Positions 32,261-45,372 of a DNA stretch of 64,000 nucleotides are shown one piece after another (position 1 is the first letter of the stretch; each line of letters opens with the position of its first letter). The notes under the pieces are model-generated. The model saw only the letters and a list, made by a program, of their open reading frames with translations. It was not told the origin of the DNA and made no database searches. The stretch is taken from assembly GCF_949628265.1 (NCBI RefSeq), contig NC_088788.1, positions 30,366,335 to 30,430,334 of the forward strand, given 5' to 3'. Both the position numbers and the translations under genes were made by a program. This DNA comes from Cloeon dipterum (Eukaryota > Arthropoda > Insecta > Ephemeroptera > Baetidae).

Positions 32261-34405
32261 TTATTTTCTATACATAAACTGAATCTTGCGTTAGAATTAT
32301 ACAATAGCAAAAAATGACCAATACACTTTGCATGTTGAATCTTCCTTTTTAACAAGACGAGAAAAATTGAAAAACTGCACCACCCAGGGTCTGTTTTATA
32401 TTATATTAATACACGATTCGTGCATGCATCGACCTACTTTACTAGAGAGAAGAGGCCTCTGCAGGAGAAGTGGCAAACTTAAATCGGTTTTCGCATTGCT
32501 GCTAGGTGGGGCCACTATAAAGTGTCGAGTCGATCCAATATACAATAATTTAAATATGCTACTGTGATTTTAACAAAATTATAAACTTGGGTGCCTAAAA
32601 TTCTTTAAAAAAGGTAGACAATTAACTTGTTTGGAAGAATTTAATACCAAATTTTAAATAAGTTTCTGACCATATTATAATTATATATTATATACCGTTG
32701 AAATGCAGCAAGTACGTTTCATGTAGCTTTAAATAAAACAAAACAAAATAATTCATGTACAAAAAGTTAAAATCTTTTAACCCGTAATTATTCTCTTCCT
32801 TATGGCGTTGGTTTAAATATGCAGTATTTCACTTGAGCAGTGTCCGATAAGGGGGTGAAACGGGGCTGTGGGGTGGGTGGGTGGGTGGGGTGAGTAATGC
32901 GTGCGCGCAGGAGACGGCGGTAATTAATGGGCAGTGCGACCGGGCGCTAATTTGCATGCCGCTTGCCCACTAATTTATTCTGGGAATTAAATCCCGAGAG
33001 CAACCAGTGGCTTTGGTGTTTATTCAGATCAGATGCAAAGTCACACGCCTCGGCACCGAGAGCAAAGAACAAGAAGCGTGCTTGCGTGCTCTGGTCGAAA
33101 CGAACTTCTTGCGCGCGCGGGCTTCCTGTTCTGTTTGCTGCTCTCTTCGCCCTCCCGAGAGCCGAGCCCACTCTGGAAATTCAATAAAATCCTCGACGCC
33201 GCCCGCCGACTTTTCATTTCAGGGGGACCATTCAAACGAAAAAAAAATAAAACGAGTCTTGTTCGCTTGTAGGCGTGAAATGACAAATGAGGCTTGCATT
33301 TAATAATTACGCCCTAATTAATCAATTAACAGTTTCGTAAGATGTGAAAGAATGTCTTGTAAAATACAGAGTCTGTTTGAGTTTTTTACCAGTGGCGCTA
33401 CTTGAATTCAATTGAGAAGGCCTTTTTGCCAGAATTGAGATAGATTTAAGCTGAAATTAAAAATCGTTATTTTACTGATTTGTCATTATTATGAATTACA
33501 AAAGCCATTTTAAGAAGTTAAAGGAAAATTTTGTGTTAATTACATATTGCGCAGATTGTGAACCATAATATAGAATAACCCTGCTTGTTAACCACAGTAC
33601 GTTTAGCATAGATTTTTCACTTCAATTTTTTTCTTTAGGCCACAATGTGCGGATTTTTTAAATTGACAATGAGAGTGAGAACAAATAAAAAATATAATTC
33701 TTATAAGCGTCAAATTTTTAGCTAAACTAACTATTATTTTTTTTTAAATTTTAAATAAAGTTTTAAACAGAAGAAATATAGTTGTACCTTTCCCTCACGA
33801 AGCCCATCTTGATATACGCGTACTTCCAGCGTGGCACCCGAACACGCAGGCAAACACATTGAAAGTGGAGAGAGTGCAGAAATAGGCTTTGCGCTGATCT
33901 ACGGACGACGACGATCGCTGCCGCCTCAAGAGGCAAACATTATGCCAATCAACCTGTAACTGAGGTACACGTACCTGAACCTTTTCAAGAAATGTGAGGA
34001 AGGTGCGATTGACTTTTAACGACCAAGAGCGCATCATCGAAAGGAGGAAGGTGCGAACGACTTGCACCAAAGGTCTGCAGCAGCAGCCAGTGCGCAGTGA
34101 TTTTTCTGTGAGTTGGGTTGTAGGGTGTAATGAAAACAATTCCTCTTATGGCTTCATGTATTTGTAGAATTTGAACCCAATTTGGGTTCAGTCACGGTTA
34201 ACACGGCGAGCCGGAGGTTGCCCTTCAAACTAACCAACGCAGTGCGCGGTGGTTATCTCAAAATTATGAGCACTATGGTTAATTCACCTACACACGCCTC
34301 ACACGCTCAATTGCTGAAGGTCGAATGACACAGCTCGCACTGTTGTTGGCACAGGTAAAGCATATATGCGGGTTGCGCTCGCTCACCACCAGCAACGCAG
34401 GTTGC
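32261..34405. other. Gene-poor DNA with a G-rich motif and a GC island
   Basis: No supported gene. The GC-rich island at about 32850-33250 starts with a G-quadruplex motif (separate entry) and shows overlapping frames on both strands, a GC artefact. A second GC-richer patch at about 33790-34400 holds frames without family motifs; part of it may be decayed LINE sequence, since a recognisable LINE tail follows at 34410. Confidence 0.45.
32862..32890 (+). other. G-quadruplex motif
   Basis: GGGG, GGGG and then four GGG-type tracts separated by single T bases occur in one run on the plus strand. Four or more G tracts with one-base loops are the strongest class of predicted quadruplex. It sits at the border between AT-rich DNA and a GC island, with no gene nearby. 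Confidence 0.7.
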
Positions 34406-34409
34406 CTAG

Positions 34410-34508
34410 GCCGCCATAAGTGTAGTAAAACCGTGGAACGCCCTGCCACCTGAACTTAAGGACTGTACCGTGGCCGGATTTCCCTCCCTGTGCAAAAAGC
34501 ATGTGTGA
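34410..34508 (+). mobile_element. LINE retrotransposon ORF2 C-terminal fragment
   Basis: The frame reads VVKPWNALPPELKDCTVAG and ends FPSLCKKHV followed by a stop at 34506. WNxLPxEL followed by a short basic tail is the classic end of ORF2 in CR1, Jockey and related LINEs. A stop at 34407-34409 closes the frame upstream, so only the last 32 codons are intact. AT-rich DNA after the stop may be the element's 3' tail. Confidence 0.7.
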
Positions 34509-37500
34509 CAAGTTTTCAGTGATTAATATTTTAGTTCTTTTCCAAATAATATGATATTGTTAATATATGCATATCAAATTAAATTTAAAAACTAAATTTT
34601 AGTAAAAAATATTTTGAATTTACAGAACAATCAGACACTAATGAAGAATTAGCCTAAATTCTGCGCTTCCTTAGCAAATTCGCAATTTCCTTGGCACCGA
34701 TCGCTCGTCTGTTTCGTTTCAGTTTGTCTACATTTCTCTCTTGGATCGCCATTTGCATGCTAAATCCGCCACTGAGTGGAGCTTTGATTATATTGCGGCG
34801 CGAATTTGCTCGTCGTCGTCAGTGGCGCGAATTCGCGGGGAGTCATTAGTGCCTGGTGTGAAATCTTTGCGACGAGAGTGAGAAAGAAGGTTCCGAGCGA
34901 GTTGGCCGGAAAAAAAGCATCTCGCACGTGCAATAATTGGGCTATTAATTAATTAGCGCGCGCTTTTCGCGGCAAATCGAGCGCACGCGGTGGCTGCCAG
35001 GCCGCGAGTAATTAAGCCGCTAATTGACTGGTTTCGAGTCGCGCGGATACGGGTGGCCCTCTTGTTTCGTTCGCCTTCTATCTCGATGCACTCGAGCCGC
35101 GAGCGGCGAAACCTTCTGGAAGAACACTTTTTATTTATTTTTCCAACACACGTATATATAGTATTGCATTCTATGTAAATAAATTACAAATTGAGACCGA
35201 GCGAGCGAGCACGCCAACCTGTTTCAGCACGACAGACTCATTGCCAAGTCGATTCAAAGCCGTTCAGCTCATTTTCCACTTGAGCTCGTAATTTGGGGTT
35301 TCGCTCCGCTTACCCGACGTATCACCTTGCAAAGACGAATTGAAGTTTCAATGCATTTGCGAGAAAAGTTAATAAGACGCTGGTGACCCGCGAAGAAACG
35401 AAATTCGGCTCGTTTCTCGCAAGTTTTAAATCAGCTTTTTTCCCCGCGGGTTTTGCACAAAGCGACGGCAATTAGGAATCTGCAAAATCCTATCGATATA
35501 GCTATACGACAGCATGTCTTCTTTCCTGCTTAAGGACGGAAATGAATATTTTTTTACTTCTAATATAAATGAATCATTTTTAAGTAAAAAATATTCCAAA
35601 AGTTTACACTGCCAAACTGACTTTAAATTTTTATGTAATGCTATTGGCAATATCGAGTTTTATAGGATACTCGACGAATATTTTTCTGTTAACTGATTTA
35701 TCTTGCCATCCGAACAAGCAAATGAGAAATATTCGTGATCGTCAACTACACGGTGAAACCAATTTTAGAGAAATTTTAATTTATTAATTGTTAAATTTGA
35801 ACCTTATTGGCATATGAAGGACATGGCCTATCTAAGATTTCGTCAAAAATTTTTTTTTCGCTAAGTCAGACATTTACTGGCATTGTCAATATTGAATAAT
35901 CCGAAAACATATTTTTTGTGGCAGAATCTGTGGAGCAAATATTCCGAAAAAACTTGCGTCAAGTGTGCATACATCATGTTCACATTTCCATGTTAATGAT
36001 GGTTGAGTGTTCTCGAAAAATTCCCCATTCACTTGAAATGATATTCGAAGCGTAGGACAAAAATGCAGCATTTATTTTACTTGTAAATTAGTTCGGCTGC
36101 AGGCTCAAGGGGTCGTAACTTGTTGAGTTTGGCGTCGGGCGAGAAACGGGCGCGCGCACGTGTTCGATCTGATTAGTTTTCTCATTATTATGCGGCGCGC
36201 TGTATGATAATTATTGCGCGTGAGCCTTACTCCATCTCGCGAATAAATTTATTCAGAAACACACTGTTGCTAGCTCAGAGAAGGAACCTTGAAAGCGGAA
36301 ATTATGATGCCCTGATTCTCATATAGTAGAGCTAAAAAAGCTAAACGATTTATTATATACCTATGAGAAAGGACGAAGAGAAAAATTAATAAGTATACAC
36401 CGCAAAATAAGAGCTAACAATTCTGCTGCAGCCATGAAAAGTACAGTTTTTTTAGAGATAAATATTTTTTCACTGAAATAAATTTTGTTTTACCAGTGGG
36501 AACCAAAGCATACTTAAAAAAACTGTTGTGATTAATTGATACGCTATATCGGAGATCGAAGCTTAATTTTTTGTTTTCAGAAACTAACCCGATAATGGTT
36601 TTTAATAATGTATTGATTGCTCTTCGGCGAATTGAAAGAGTTTTTTTTCTTCTTTAACGAAGAGAGAATATTTCAATGGCTCAGCTCTGTGTGGATTTTA
36701 TAAAAAGAATGGTTGCCTTAAGGTTAAAAAAGGAAAAAACAAAAATTGTCTCTCGTAGGAGACAGTTTGGCAGTTTCAAACCTTTCGGCTAAACAAAATC
36801 CGTATTACATAATTGACTACAGATTATTTTTAAATCAAACTTTTTCATTCCATGAATTTAAAATAAATGACCAACGGGGAAAGGTTATTTAATATTTTGC
36901 AGCGGCGGAGCAACGTTGTATTGGGTTGAGCAACTTTGGAGAAAAATCGTTGATGCTACTCTCGCAGTCAGGGTGAACGGTGCTCGCCACTTTTTGCTTT
37001 CCGGTCGGGGGTCGGGGGTGGAAGAGCGAGAGAGCCCTTTTCTGGGCGCGTCGGGATGCGCGCGCGGCGGATGGGCTTTGTCGGCGGCGGCGGCAGCGGA
37101 AAGTCGATGCCTGGGCGGGCCGGCGATGAGCATGAGGAGAGCGAAAACGCGCAGATACAGGGACGAGCAGGCCGGGGAGAGGGGCGCCGCTGACTCGCTC
37201 GCCGCGCGCGTATTGATCGCCGCCGCCGCCGTCGTCGTCCTCGTCGTCCTCCTCTGTGTGTGTGTACATATTTACGGACGGGGTGGAATCTGCCAAGAGG
37301 CTCACCCTGCGCCGCGTGTATTGATTTCCCCACCGAGTAGCATCCGCTTCTCTCTCTCATCCTCTCCCACCCCCTCCGCCCCTGCGAATCGCGCGACAGC
37401 ACCTGCAGTGTAGACACCTTTCTCTGCAGAATTATGCCGCAGCGAGTCGAGAGAGAAAGAGTCGTTGAAGGAGCTAGAACAAAAGGGTTGGTTTCGTTGC

Positions 37501-40500
37501 GTGCGACCATTTTGCCCAGCCAGGGCCTCTACGAACGAGACCTTTTGATTTTGAAAGACTATTATGTTATTTGCAGCGACCAGGTTGCAAAGGCCTATGC
37601 TATAAAATTTGATTCACTTAGATCAAGGATACATTTTTAAGCTGTGAAATTTACAGCACCAAAGAACCAAAAAAATTGAACACTTTGATAGAAGATGGCA
37701 ATCCAACGAGGCCAATAATAACAGAAATAAAAACTTGGGATGTGGAAATTATCTTATTCAATAAAAGGACGCAAATCCTTTGCATTAAACTGGTTCCTCC
37801 GTGGAACCATCATTTCTGTTTATGTACCTAACATATAAAAAGAAAAATCAGTGTGCTCCAGAAGTCGTTCTGTTGAAGCACCTGACTGGAGCAAAGGTAA
37901 CCCGACATGCAGGTAGCATACCCGGCACGGCGGTCACCATGCTTAAAGCTCTAATTATAAGTGATAGGCCCAGTTCTTTGAAGTGTGAAGTCTCACAGTT
38001 GCTCTTGTACTGCCTTGTACCGAGGTCTTGTAACAAAACTCTAGAGGATCGTTCAGTGAAAATATCTCACGCATGCTAGAGAAGTGCAGCCTCACAAATT
38101 TGGTTAATTAATTCTAAAAATTTAAGTTGATTGGACTCTCTGATTGTTGAAAACGATTGACTGCGGAATCATTGGGTGCGAGATAAAAAAAGAAGCAAAA
38201 TCTAGTCAAAATTTCCTCCGACGTGAATTTTACTGTTACAGGTAATGAAAAGTACACTACTGATGACGGGCAGTGGCTGTCCTGAACAAGATGATGATGA
38301 GATATATTTTCTATTTCTGCTTGCCCTCCTACTCTAAAAGTCAAAATGCGTCGAAAAAAGGTAATGTTGATATAATTTTTCCGTTAAATTTCCTGTGTTT
38401 GATTTTTTTCTAAAAACATTTTCAACGGTACAAGCATGCACTTTCTTAGATGAAGGATAAATACAAATTTCGAAATCAAATACCCGATTGTCGGGATTCG
38501 GTTATACTTTCAAGAATTTTGCTCTTTACACATATTGATTTACTCTTTTTGCTTGAGAGTATCAAAATCAAAAGCTTCAATGTTTAAAAAGCCATCTGTA
38601 AACGCAATGAAATACACATTTGAGACACCAACAAAAAGTCAGCTCCTTTACCATTGGCTTTTAAACGAGGATTAGCAATCAGGAGGGCCTGCTAGACTTA
38701 TTTTGGGACTGGATCGCCCCGCCCTTTAATATCTGTTTGTGTGAATGGAGGATCCTCGGGAAGACACCCGACCATTTTCGTGCGGCCGGAGATGAGCACC
38801 GTGCAATTATTTGCGCATGGCGTCTTCCAATGGGGTGGCAGCGAGTTCAGGGGTTGGTCGAGCGGCGTCGGTGTCATCCCCTTTGTGCCTCGAACCGCGG
38901 TGATCATTGGCGGGGATGAGCACAGTGTCCTGTCTGCCGGCGCATCCTTACTCCCTCCAATCCGCAGTTTTGCCGGCCTGAAAGCGGCGGCGCCACCCCC
39001 GCCGCCTCCGGGCCTCCGAGCCAGCTAGCGAGATGTTCGGGGAGCGATCCCCTTGCTGTTCGCTATGCTTGGACGAGCAAAGCAGCCGGAGAGAGAGAGG
39101 AACTTTTGCCAGAAATAAAAAGCAGCAGAGCGGCGTGGATCGATCCAACCGCTCTCTTTTCGTCGAGAAGCACGCCCGGATAACAACTTATTTATAGTCT
39201 CTCTCTCTCTCTCTCCCTCCTTGGTGGAAGAGAGGAGCGAGCTCCCTTCAGATGTACTTTTCTTCTCATTCTTTGCTTTTCCCTGGCTCCCTTTCGAGTT
39301 GCAGCGAATTGGCCAGGCCTATTGGTGCTACTGCCTGAGAGCGTCTCATTTCATTGCAACGCTCCAATGAAGTCAATCCACTTCTCGCTGGAGATTTGCG
39401 ATGGAATCGCTTTTGAATTCTGATCTTGGATTTGCGTACAGCTCTAGAATTTCTATAGCCATTCGATTCTTGACATTTTTTATACGTTTCCCGAGAAAAC
39501 GGGCAGAAATGGTTTTGTTAAAATTGCATAACCAAAGCGGCCATACAATTTTTATAAGGGCCTGGCGACATTCGTGCAAGATTTTATGGTTAATTCGGGA
39601 TTATCGAATTTTTTTTTACTTTAAAATGTTATATCGATGCGTAACCAGTTTGGCAAAACATGGACACAAAAGAATAACGTTAATGTAGTGAATATAAAGC
39701 TTAATAGTTCAAGAAAAGCTATAACTGAGATCTCTTATTAAAAATTAGAGCAAATGATGGAAAAAATCTTTTGGTTTTAAATTCAAATAACTGCGACGCA
39801 TCAAAATCCCCTCCCTGTACAAACAGTTCTTTTGGTGCAATTTTTTAAGTGTTTGTTCGGTGCAGTTAATTTTACTAACTAAGTGTAGCACATGACAATG
39901 TGGACTCAATTTTTTATTTCACGTGTCTACGCACTTATTGTTTGCCATACATGCATATTATGTTCAAAGAAAGTATTTTTTTTATTTAATATTTCAAATC
40001 ATGAAGAACAATAAACAACAAAGTAACAAATTTAACTTTTCCTTTCAAATTTTAGCTAAACGTTTATTAGAAACGAATTTCCCCGAATCAGTTTAATTTG
40101 TACCATGCTTGTAGAAGCACAAAGTTAAAAGCTTAATTTAGCTTAAGAATAAACCAACTTAGCACACACTATGCCTTTGAACTTAATAATTCTTGGAAAA
40201 GCACGCTCCCTTATATTTTTGGCATTTTAGGTGTGGAGCATGGAGCAGGAGCCGCCTGCGAAACACGGTGCTATGCAACCCCCTCGACACCTGAATCGCG
40301 CCGGTTGCCTTCCCAGCCTGTGAAATTCGTCCACTTGTCCGTTGGTGCGTGCGTAGCGTGGGTGCAAGCAGGCAAAAGCGTCAAACAAACACTCACTCGT
40401 CGCACTCGCTCACTTCTTCCTTTTCGCGGCTTTTTAACCGCGTTTTTCTGCACGCATTTTCCGCGTTTGAGAACACACGCAGCCGGGAAAGCTTTGAGCA

Positions 40501-43500
40501 GACCAAATTAGCTGACAGGCCATTGTGGCCGCCGACAATGGCTAATGAGAGAAAAGAGATTCTCGTTTCTGCATCGCTCGCCACTCCAGCACCGCCCGCT
40601 TTTCCGAGCCAGCGAACACTTTTTTATCTTCTCTCCCGAGCGCAAAACGAAAGTGCGGAGGAAAGGTTATAATAGTGAAGTTAGAGGTTTTCTTTCGAAC
40701 AAAATGTATTATTAATTGAAAAATTAGCAGAAACAAACCATGGTTTGTATCGCCGTCAAAGGAATTTCTAGAAATCTTCATCTCAGCTTTAAGGATGTCA
40801 AGAGGAGAACCACGTAGGTGCGGTTGGAAACCTATCGTCTCTGATCTCTTGCGTAGGCTCCAAACATTACAGTTCTCAGCAGCGGCTTTTGTTATTATTT
40901 TCACCGAGACGATTCAAGATAATTGGCAAGCGCGCCCCGAAAGTGCTCTTTTGACACGCGAACTGGAAGCCAAAACTCGCGTGTTTCGCATCTTTCTTCA
41001 TCTGTAGACCGGCTGTTGATCGAGCATTGCGAAATTTTGGCCGAAGAAAAAGGACCTGTTCCGTGTTCGTGGGCGGAAAATTTTTAAACAAATGCCGCAC
41101 CGACTCACACGATACCCGCATGAAATTTATTTAATGCTCCACCGGAAGTCGTAACTGTAAAAGCAGCCTCAAAATAGCAGCTTTCAAATTCACTTAAACT
41201 TAAGTTTTCTTCTACCGGGCGCGGCCTTGAATCGGTCGCGATTTTTTCTTCGGCGAGAAGGAGCGATTAGAGAGGGAAGCAGAGAGTGCGGCCGAGGGGG
41301 CGGCGGGAGGCAGGGTGACTCGCGAGTATCAGGGGTCGTGCATCGGAGGACAAGAAGTGGACACGCAAGCAGATGGGGGACATTTGATAGCGTAATTATC
41401 GCTCGCTCGGCTCCAAGTCGAGCGAAAGGGCAACTCTTGGAAATATTGCATGCGGCCAAAGATGGCCAGATAAACAACGCAACCCGCAATTCATCATAAA
41501 ACTCGAGCGCGCGCACTTTATCTGATCTCATTAGACGAACCGCAGCGGTGGCGAGCAGGAAGAAAATTCACTCGCCTTCCCTTCCTTCTTTGCAAACACC
41601 AAAGCAACTGGCTGCTCAGCGACCCAAACACTGACTGGCCTTGAAATTGGATTATTTACAACAGTTTCAATATTTCGAATCTGGAAAACGTCACTTTTAG
41701 GATGCACGTAGGCTTGCAAGCCTTACAATTGAATATCTTAAAAATATCTAGCTTGTTGAGAAATAAAACATAAATTTTTCTCTCTCGATGAGAAATAAAA
41801 TTATTTGATTTTTCAGATGAATAAATAAGCCACTTATTTATTTCGTGTTAAAAAATAAATACTATAGGCTTGAAAAGATTTACATTCAAATATTTAAATT
41901 TTAAATTTTGTTTGTCAAATAAAATTTAATTGTTTTTAAAAGAAATGTATTTAATAAGTATTCAACTTAAAAAAGGTTTGCATTCATAAGCTCAAACACT
42001 CCAATTCAATTTGTGAACATAAATAAATATATTGGTGTTTTATTCTTCTTGGAAGCCTAAAATAATTTATATCTTAACTCAAGCTGTGCAATAATAATGA
42101 AAATTTTCTCTTCCACTAGCATCGTTTAAAAGATAAATTAAATAAAAAATCAAATTAACTTTCTCGATAAAACAGTAATGCGATTTGTTTAAATCAAATT
42201 AAGATTTAATCAACCTGTCTCTAATAATTGTTATTACCAGACGTACTAGACCAAATTTACTGTTGCGTAGGTATTATAGCCAAAAGTTTTCACGCGCAAT
42301 GAGAAAAGAGTTGCCTATTTGCTGCATGCAAATCAATTTAAACTTGCGCAGTAAACTAAAAGAGCGTAGCTGTAAAAGACCCTCAGCAAGAATAATGCGA
42401 TTTCATCGATTGGAAGTGAGATAAGGCCGTGGCGGCGGTTAAAAGTCGAGTGTCCGTCGAGGGGGTGCGTGGAGGGCCAAGGGGCGGGGGTTAATTAAGC
42501 GCCGTCGGGGTGCAATTACATACACACACTCACGGCGGATAAATATTTTAATTGGCCTGGCGCGCTGGCGAGATCTATCGCTGCTGCGGCCGCTTCCATC
42601 AAAGCCGCCGCACATTTTTCCATTTCATTTTTTTCCTCGAGCACAGCGTCGTACGTGTCACGCGAAAGAGACCACGCGACGAGAGGAAGTGACCTCGCAG
42701 CTCGCGGAAAATATCATGTCTGCTGGCAAGATTTGTCACCGCGATTGCCTCCTTTCTATTCCGAAACACATACACACACATGTATCATGAATATGTGTCC
42801 GACGAAATTGCCGCAGCAATTGTGCCGAATTTGAATCGAGATACATTTAATTTCGGCGGCTCGCATCGTCCTTATGTTTATTTGATGAGGCCCACGCTCA
42901 TAAATATTTATCCGCGCCTTGTTTTCTCCGTATGTGGATGAATGCGGGTGTGTGTCGAGCGCCGATTACAACCCGCCTCTATTTGTTGTTCCTCCCGCCC
43001 GCGATGAATCAAATTCTCGGCCAGGGAAACCTTCGGAGTGGGCTTTAATTAAACAAACTTGTCCACTTCATTTGCGTACTATGAGATTTGTTAAAACAAA
43101 ATCGTAACGAATATTATGGCTATACACATCTCAGCAAGCAACTCGCATTATCCATTTGTTTTACCTTCCAAAAAAAAGGAAGGTAACAAAAATTTAAGGA
43201 TAAAAGCAATAATTTTAGTTTGTATCCCATTTTACAATTAAATTCAGAATTAAATATGCTTTTAACTTAGGAGAATTGAAAAATATCATTGTGTCATGCG
43301 CGTAAAACAAAACAAAATATATTTAAAATCCGTTAATAAGTCGGAAAAATCAGTGAAAACTGTCACGAAATTATCAGACAAAATTCAAAGCTATCAGCAG
43401 TTGGCTTTCTCCAAAGTTAGGAATTTTAGTACAGATATTTTACATGTATACTCTGATTTCAGGTTCACTCCCTCCTAGCAAAAATCTTTTTATTTGCTTG

Positions 43501-44883
43501 AAACCAAAACTTAATCAAGATATAAAAAAAGAAAAAAATTCACAACTTCTATTAAAATAGCAGAGTTGATGTAATATTCTAATGCTCCATGCGATAAATA
43601 TTGTAAATTGTTCAGATACGAAAATGTATTGAAATTTAATTGCATTCAACTTTTGAATGAACGATAGTGCCATGTGTTGGGGGCTCCTATACCTTTAGAA
43701 TGTACAAAAATGACTAATTCAACCAAACTTCTTCATGACTTTGAGTTTTTTTAATAAATAAATAAATACCTAATCTATATATTTAAAACCAAAAATCAAA
43801 TTACTTCTCAGTGATAACCAGTTCAGAATTTCCTAAACATGGAAAATCTCACCAATAGCTTTATATTTTCAGTGCGAAAATGCTACTTGGATGCTTCCAT
43901 TTATATATTTTGTAACATTGTGAGAAGGCCCGTAAAGGAGAAGGCCCACATTGCTGCGAGAGCGTTTGCGGAGTTCATTTGGGATTCAATTTAAATTTAT
44001 CGGCCGGTATCTTCAGCCCTCGAAAGGTCTCAGCAAACTCTGGTCTTATCTGAGCAGCAACCCTCGGCCATTGTTGTGCGCCGCTTTTATTGGAAAAGTT
44101 TACGGCCAACAAAAGAAAGAAAGCTGGAGAGAAGGCATCTTTCTCTCTCTTTTCCTTCGACCGCCGGACGGACGCTCGGCGGGGCTGCAGTTGAAAGGTC
44201 ACGTTTTTATGGATGACACATCGGCCGCTGCAAATTGAAAACGTGCACGGAATCGAGCAGACCACAACCAACACAAAAGGGCGGCTGACCCACCAGCACG
44301 CCATATTGCGGAACGATCCAGGAAATTGGAAACTTTACGGCCAATAAAAGCGTTTTAGCATAAATATTTAAGATTTCAGACTTACAGAAATTTAGATTAG
44401 ACTTAGCATTAAAGCTTTTAGGTCAATTTTCGTTTGCAGACTTAACATATCACTGCTAGGTAATATTCACATATCTGACTTTTATTTGAATTAGCTCTAG
44501 CATTCTCGTTTATAACTTCATTAGTTTTCGCATTATGCCAATAACAATATTACTAGCCTTTAATAAGTACGTCTTGAAAACAGAAATATAGATTCGCTCT
44601 TGATTATCTTTAATCTTCTCGTATATCTCGTTTATTTTAAAAAGTCAGTATATTTTCTGAAACTAAATTAATGTTTCAAGCGCATTTATTTTATTAACCC
44701 TATAGTAAATTTATTATTATATTTTAATGAGGTTAATACTTAGTCTTCCATTCCACGTCGGTACAAAATGCAGTATTTAGTGAATGTATCACGTTTACAT
44801 GTAATTTATCGTATCTGTAAGGCTGTGTTATGAATGAATTTATTATTAAACGCATATGTGCGTGCGACACTAATCCTATACAA
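34509..44883. other. Gene-poor region with GC-rich islands (possible regulatory landscape)
   Basis: About 10 kb without a supported gene. GC-rich islands of 200-600 bases recur at about 34780-35120, 36110-36240, 36980-37440, 38700-39300, 40230-40670, 41200-41540, 42430-43060 and 43930-44310, separated by AT-rich DNA. Several hold homeodomain-type words (TTAATTAATTAG near 34945, TTAATTAAGC near 42490) inside GC-rich sequence. Long frames on both strands within them are GC artefacts without family motifs. The pattern resembles clustered enhancers around a developmental gene, but conservation data would be needed to show it. Confidence 0.4.
34920..35050. promoter_or_regulatory. Candidate cis-regulatory element rich in homeodomain-type sites
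   Basis: Within about 130 bases lie GCAATAATTGG, CTATTAATTAATTAG, GAGTAATTAAGC and GCTAATTGAC, set in otherwise GC-rich sequence (AGCGCGCGC, GCGCACGCGG). A dense group of TAAT cores in a GC island is typical of conserved developmental enhancers. There is no direct proof here. Confidence 0.3.
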
Positions 44884-45372
44884 TCAATTCTTACAAGTCT
44901 TTGCTGCTGTTCTTAAACTAATTCTTTTTACTACACATTTCAAAATATGATATTTTTCACACTGTTCCCCACAAAATCTACATTTACAAATCTCCTGAGG
45001 TTCATAATGGTACATCTGAGTTGCACAGAACAAATAGTGATATCCATGGCGTGCAAATCGAGTAAATACATGTCTATCTTCAAAATTCGGCACCCTCCAA
45101 TTCCCATTCATCATTGTTTGAGTTTGATAAAATGCATCACAAATCAAGCGTCTATTTATAATCTTTATGTTAACAAACTTCTTATAATTATCAGTTTCAG
45201 GGAGATCATATTTCATTTTAAGATCTGTAGCAAAAAAGTTTAAGTCTTTGGCCACTAGTTCATAGACGTATCGCGATCTATTGTATTTAGAGATCCCCTG
45301 CACTTTCTTTAGATATCGGGTTTTGACTCGCTCTAATGTTTCAAAATCATCTATCTTATGGCATAGAAGTTA
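44884..45372 (-). mobile_element. LINE ORF2 C-terminal fragment, copy A
   Basis: A minus-strand frame runs from about 45372 to 44884. It opens with KIDDFETLERVKTRYLKKV (the ExVKxRYLKK signature after the reverse-transcriptase domain) and continues through RSRYVYELVAKDL. It ends with a cysteine cluster (CKCRFCGEQCEKYHILKC), a zinc-binding tail. A stop closes the frame upstream and the catalytic reverse-transcriptase part is absent, so the copy is 5'-truncated or decayed. It is clearly related to the fragment at 49280 but diverged from it. Confidence 0.75.

Noticed and set aside
33795-34139. 114-codon minus-strand frame
   Set aside because: No recognisable domain; low-quality mixed composition; may overlap decayed repeat DNA.
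36885-37510. Several 80-180 codon frames on both strands
   Set aside because: GC island with short GTC/GCC-type repeats; frames are mutual shadows without motifs.
38741-39028. 95-codon plus-strand frame with a smooth hydrophobic pattern
   Set aside because: Looks somewhat protein-like but ends in a proline run made by GC-rich sequence, has no known motif and no splice partners.
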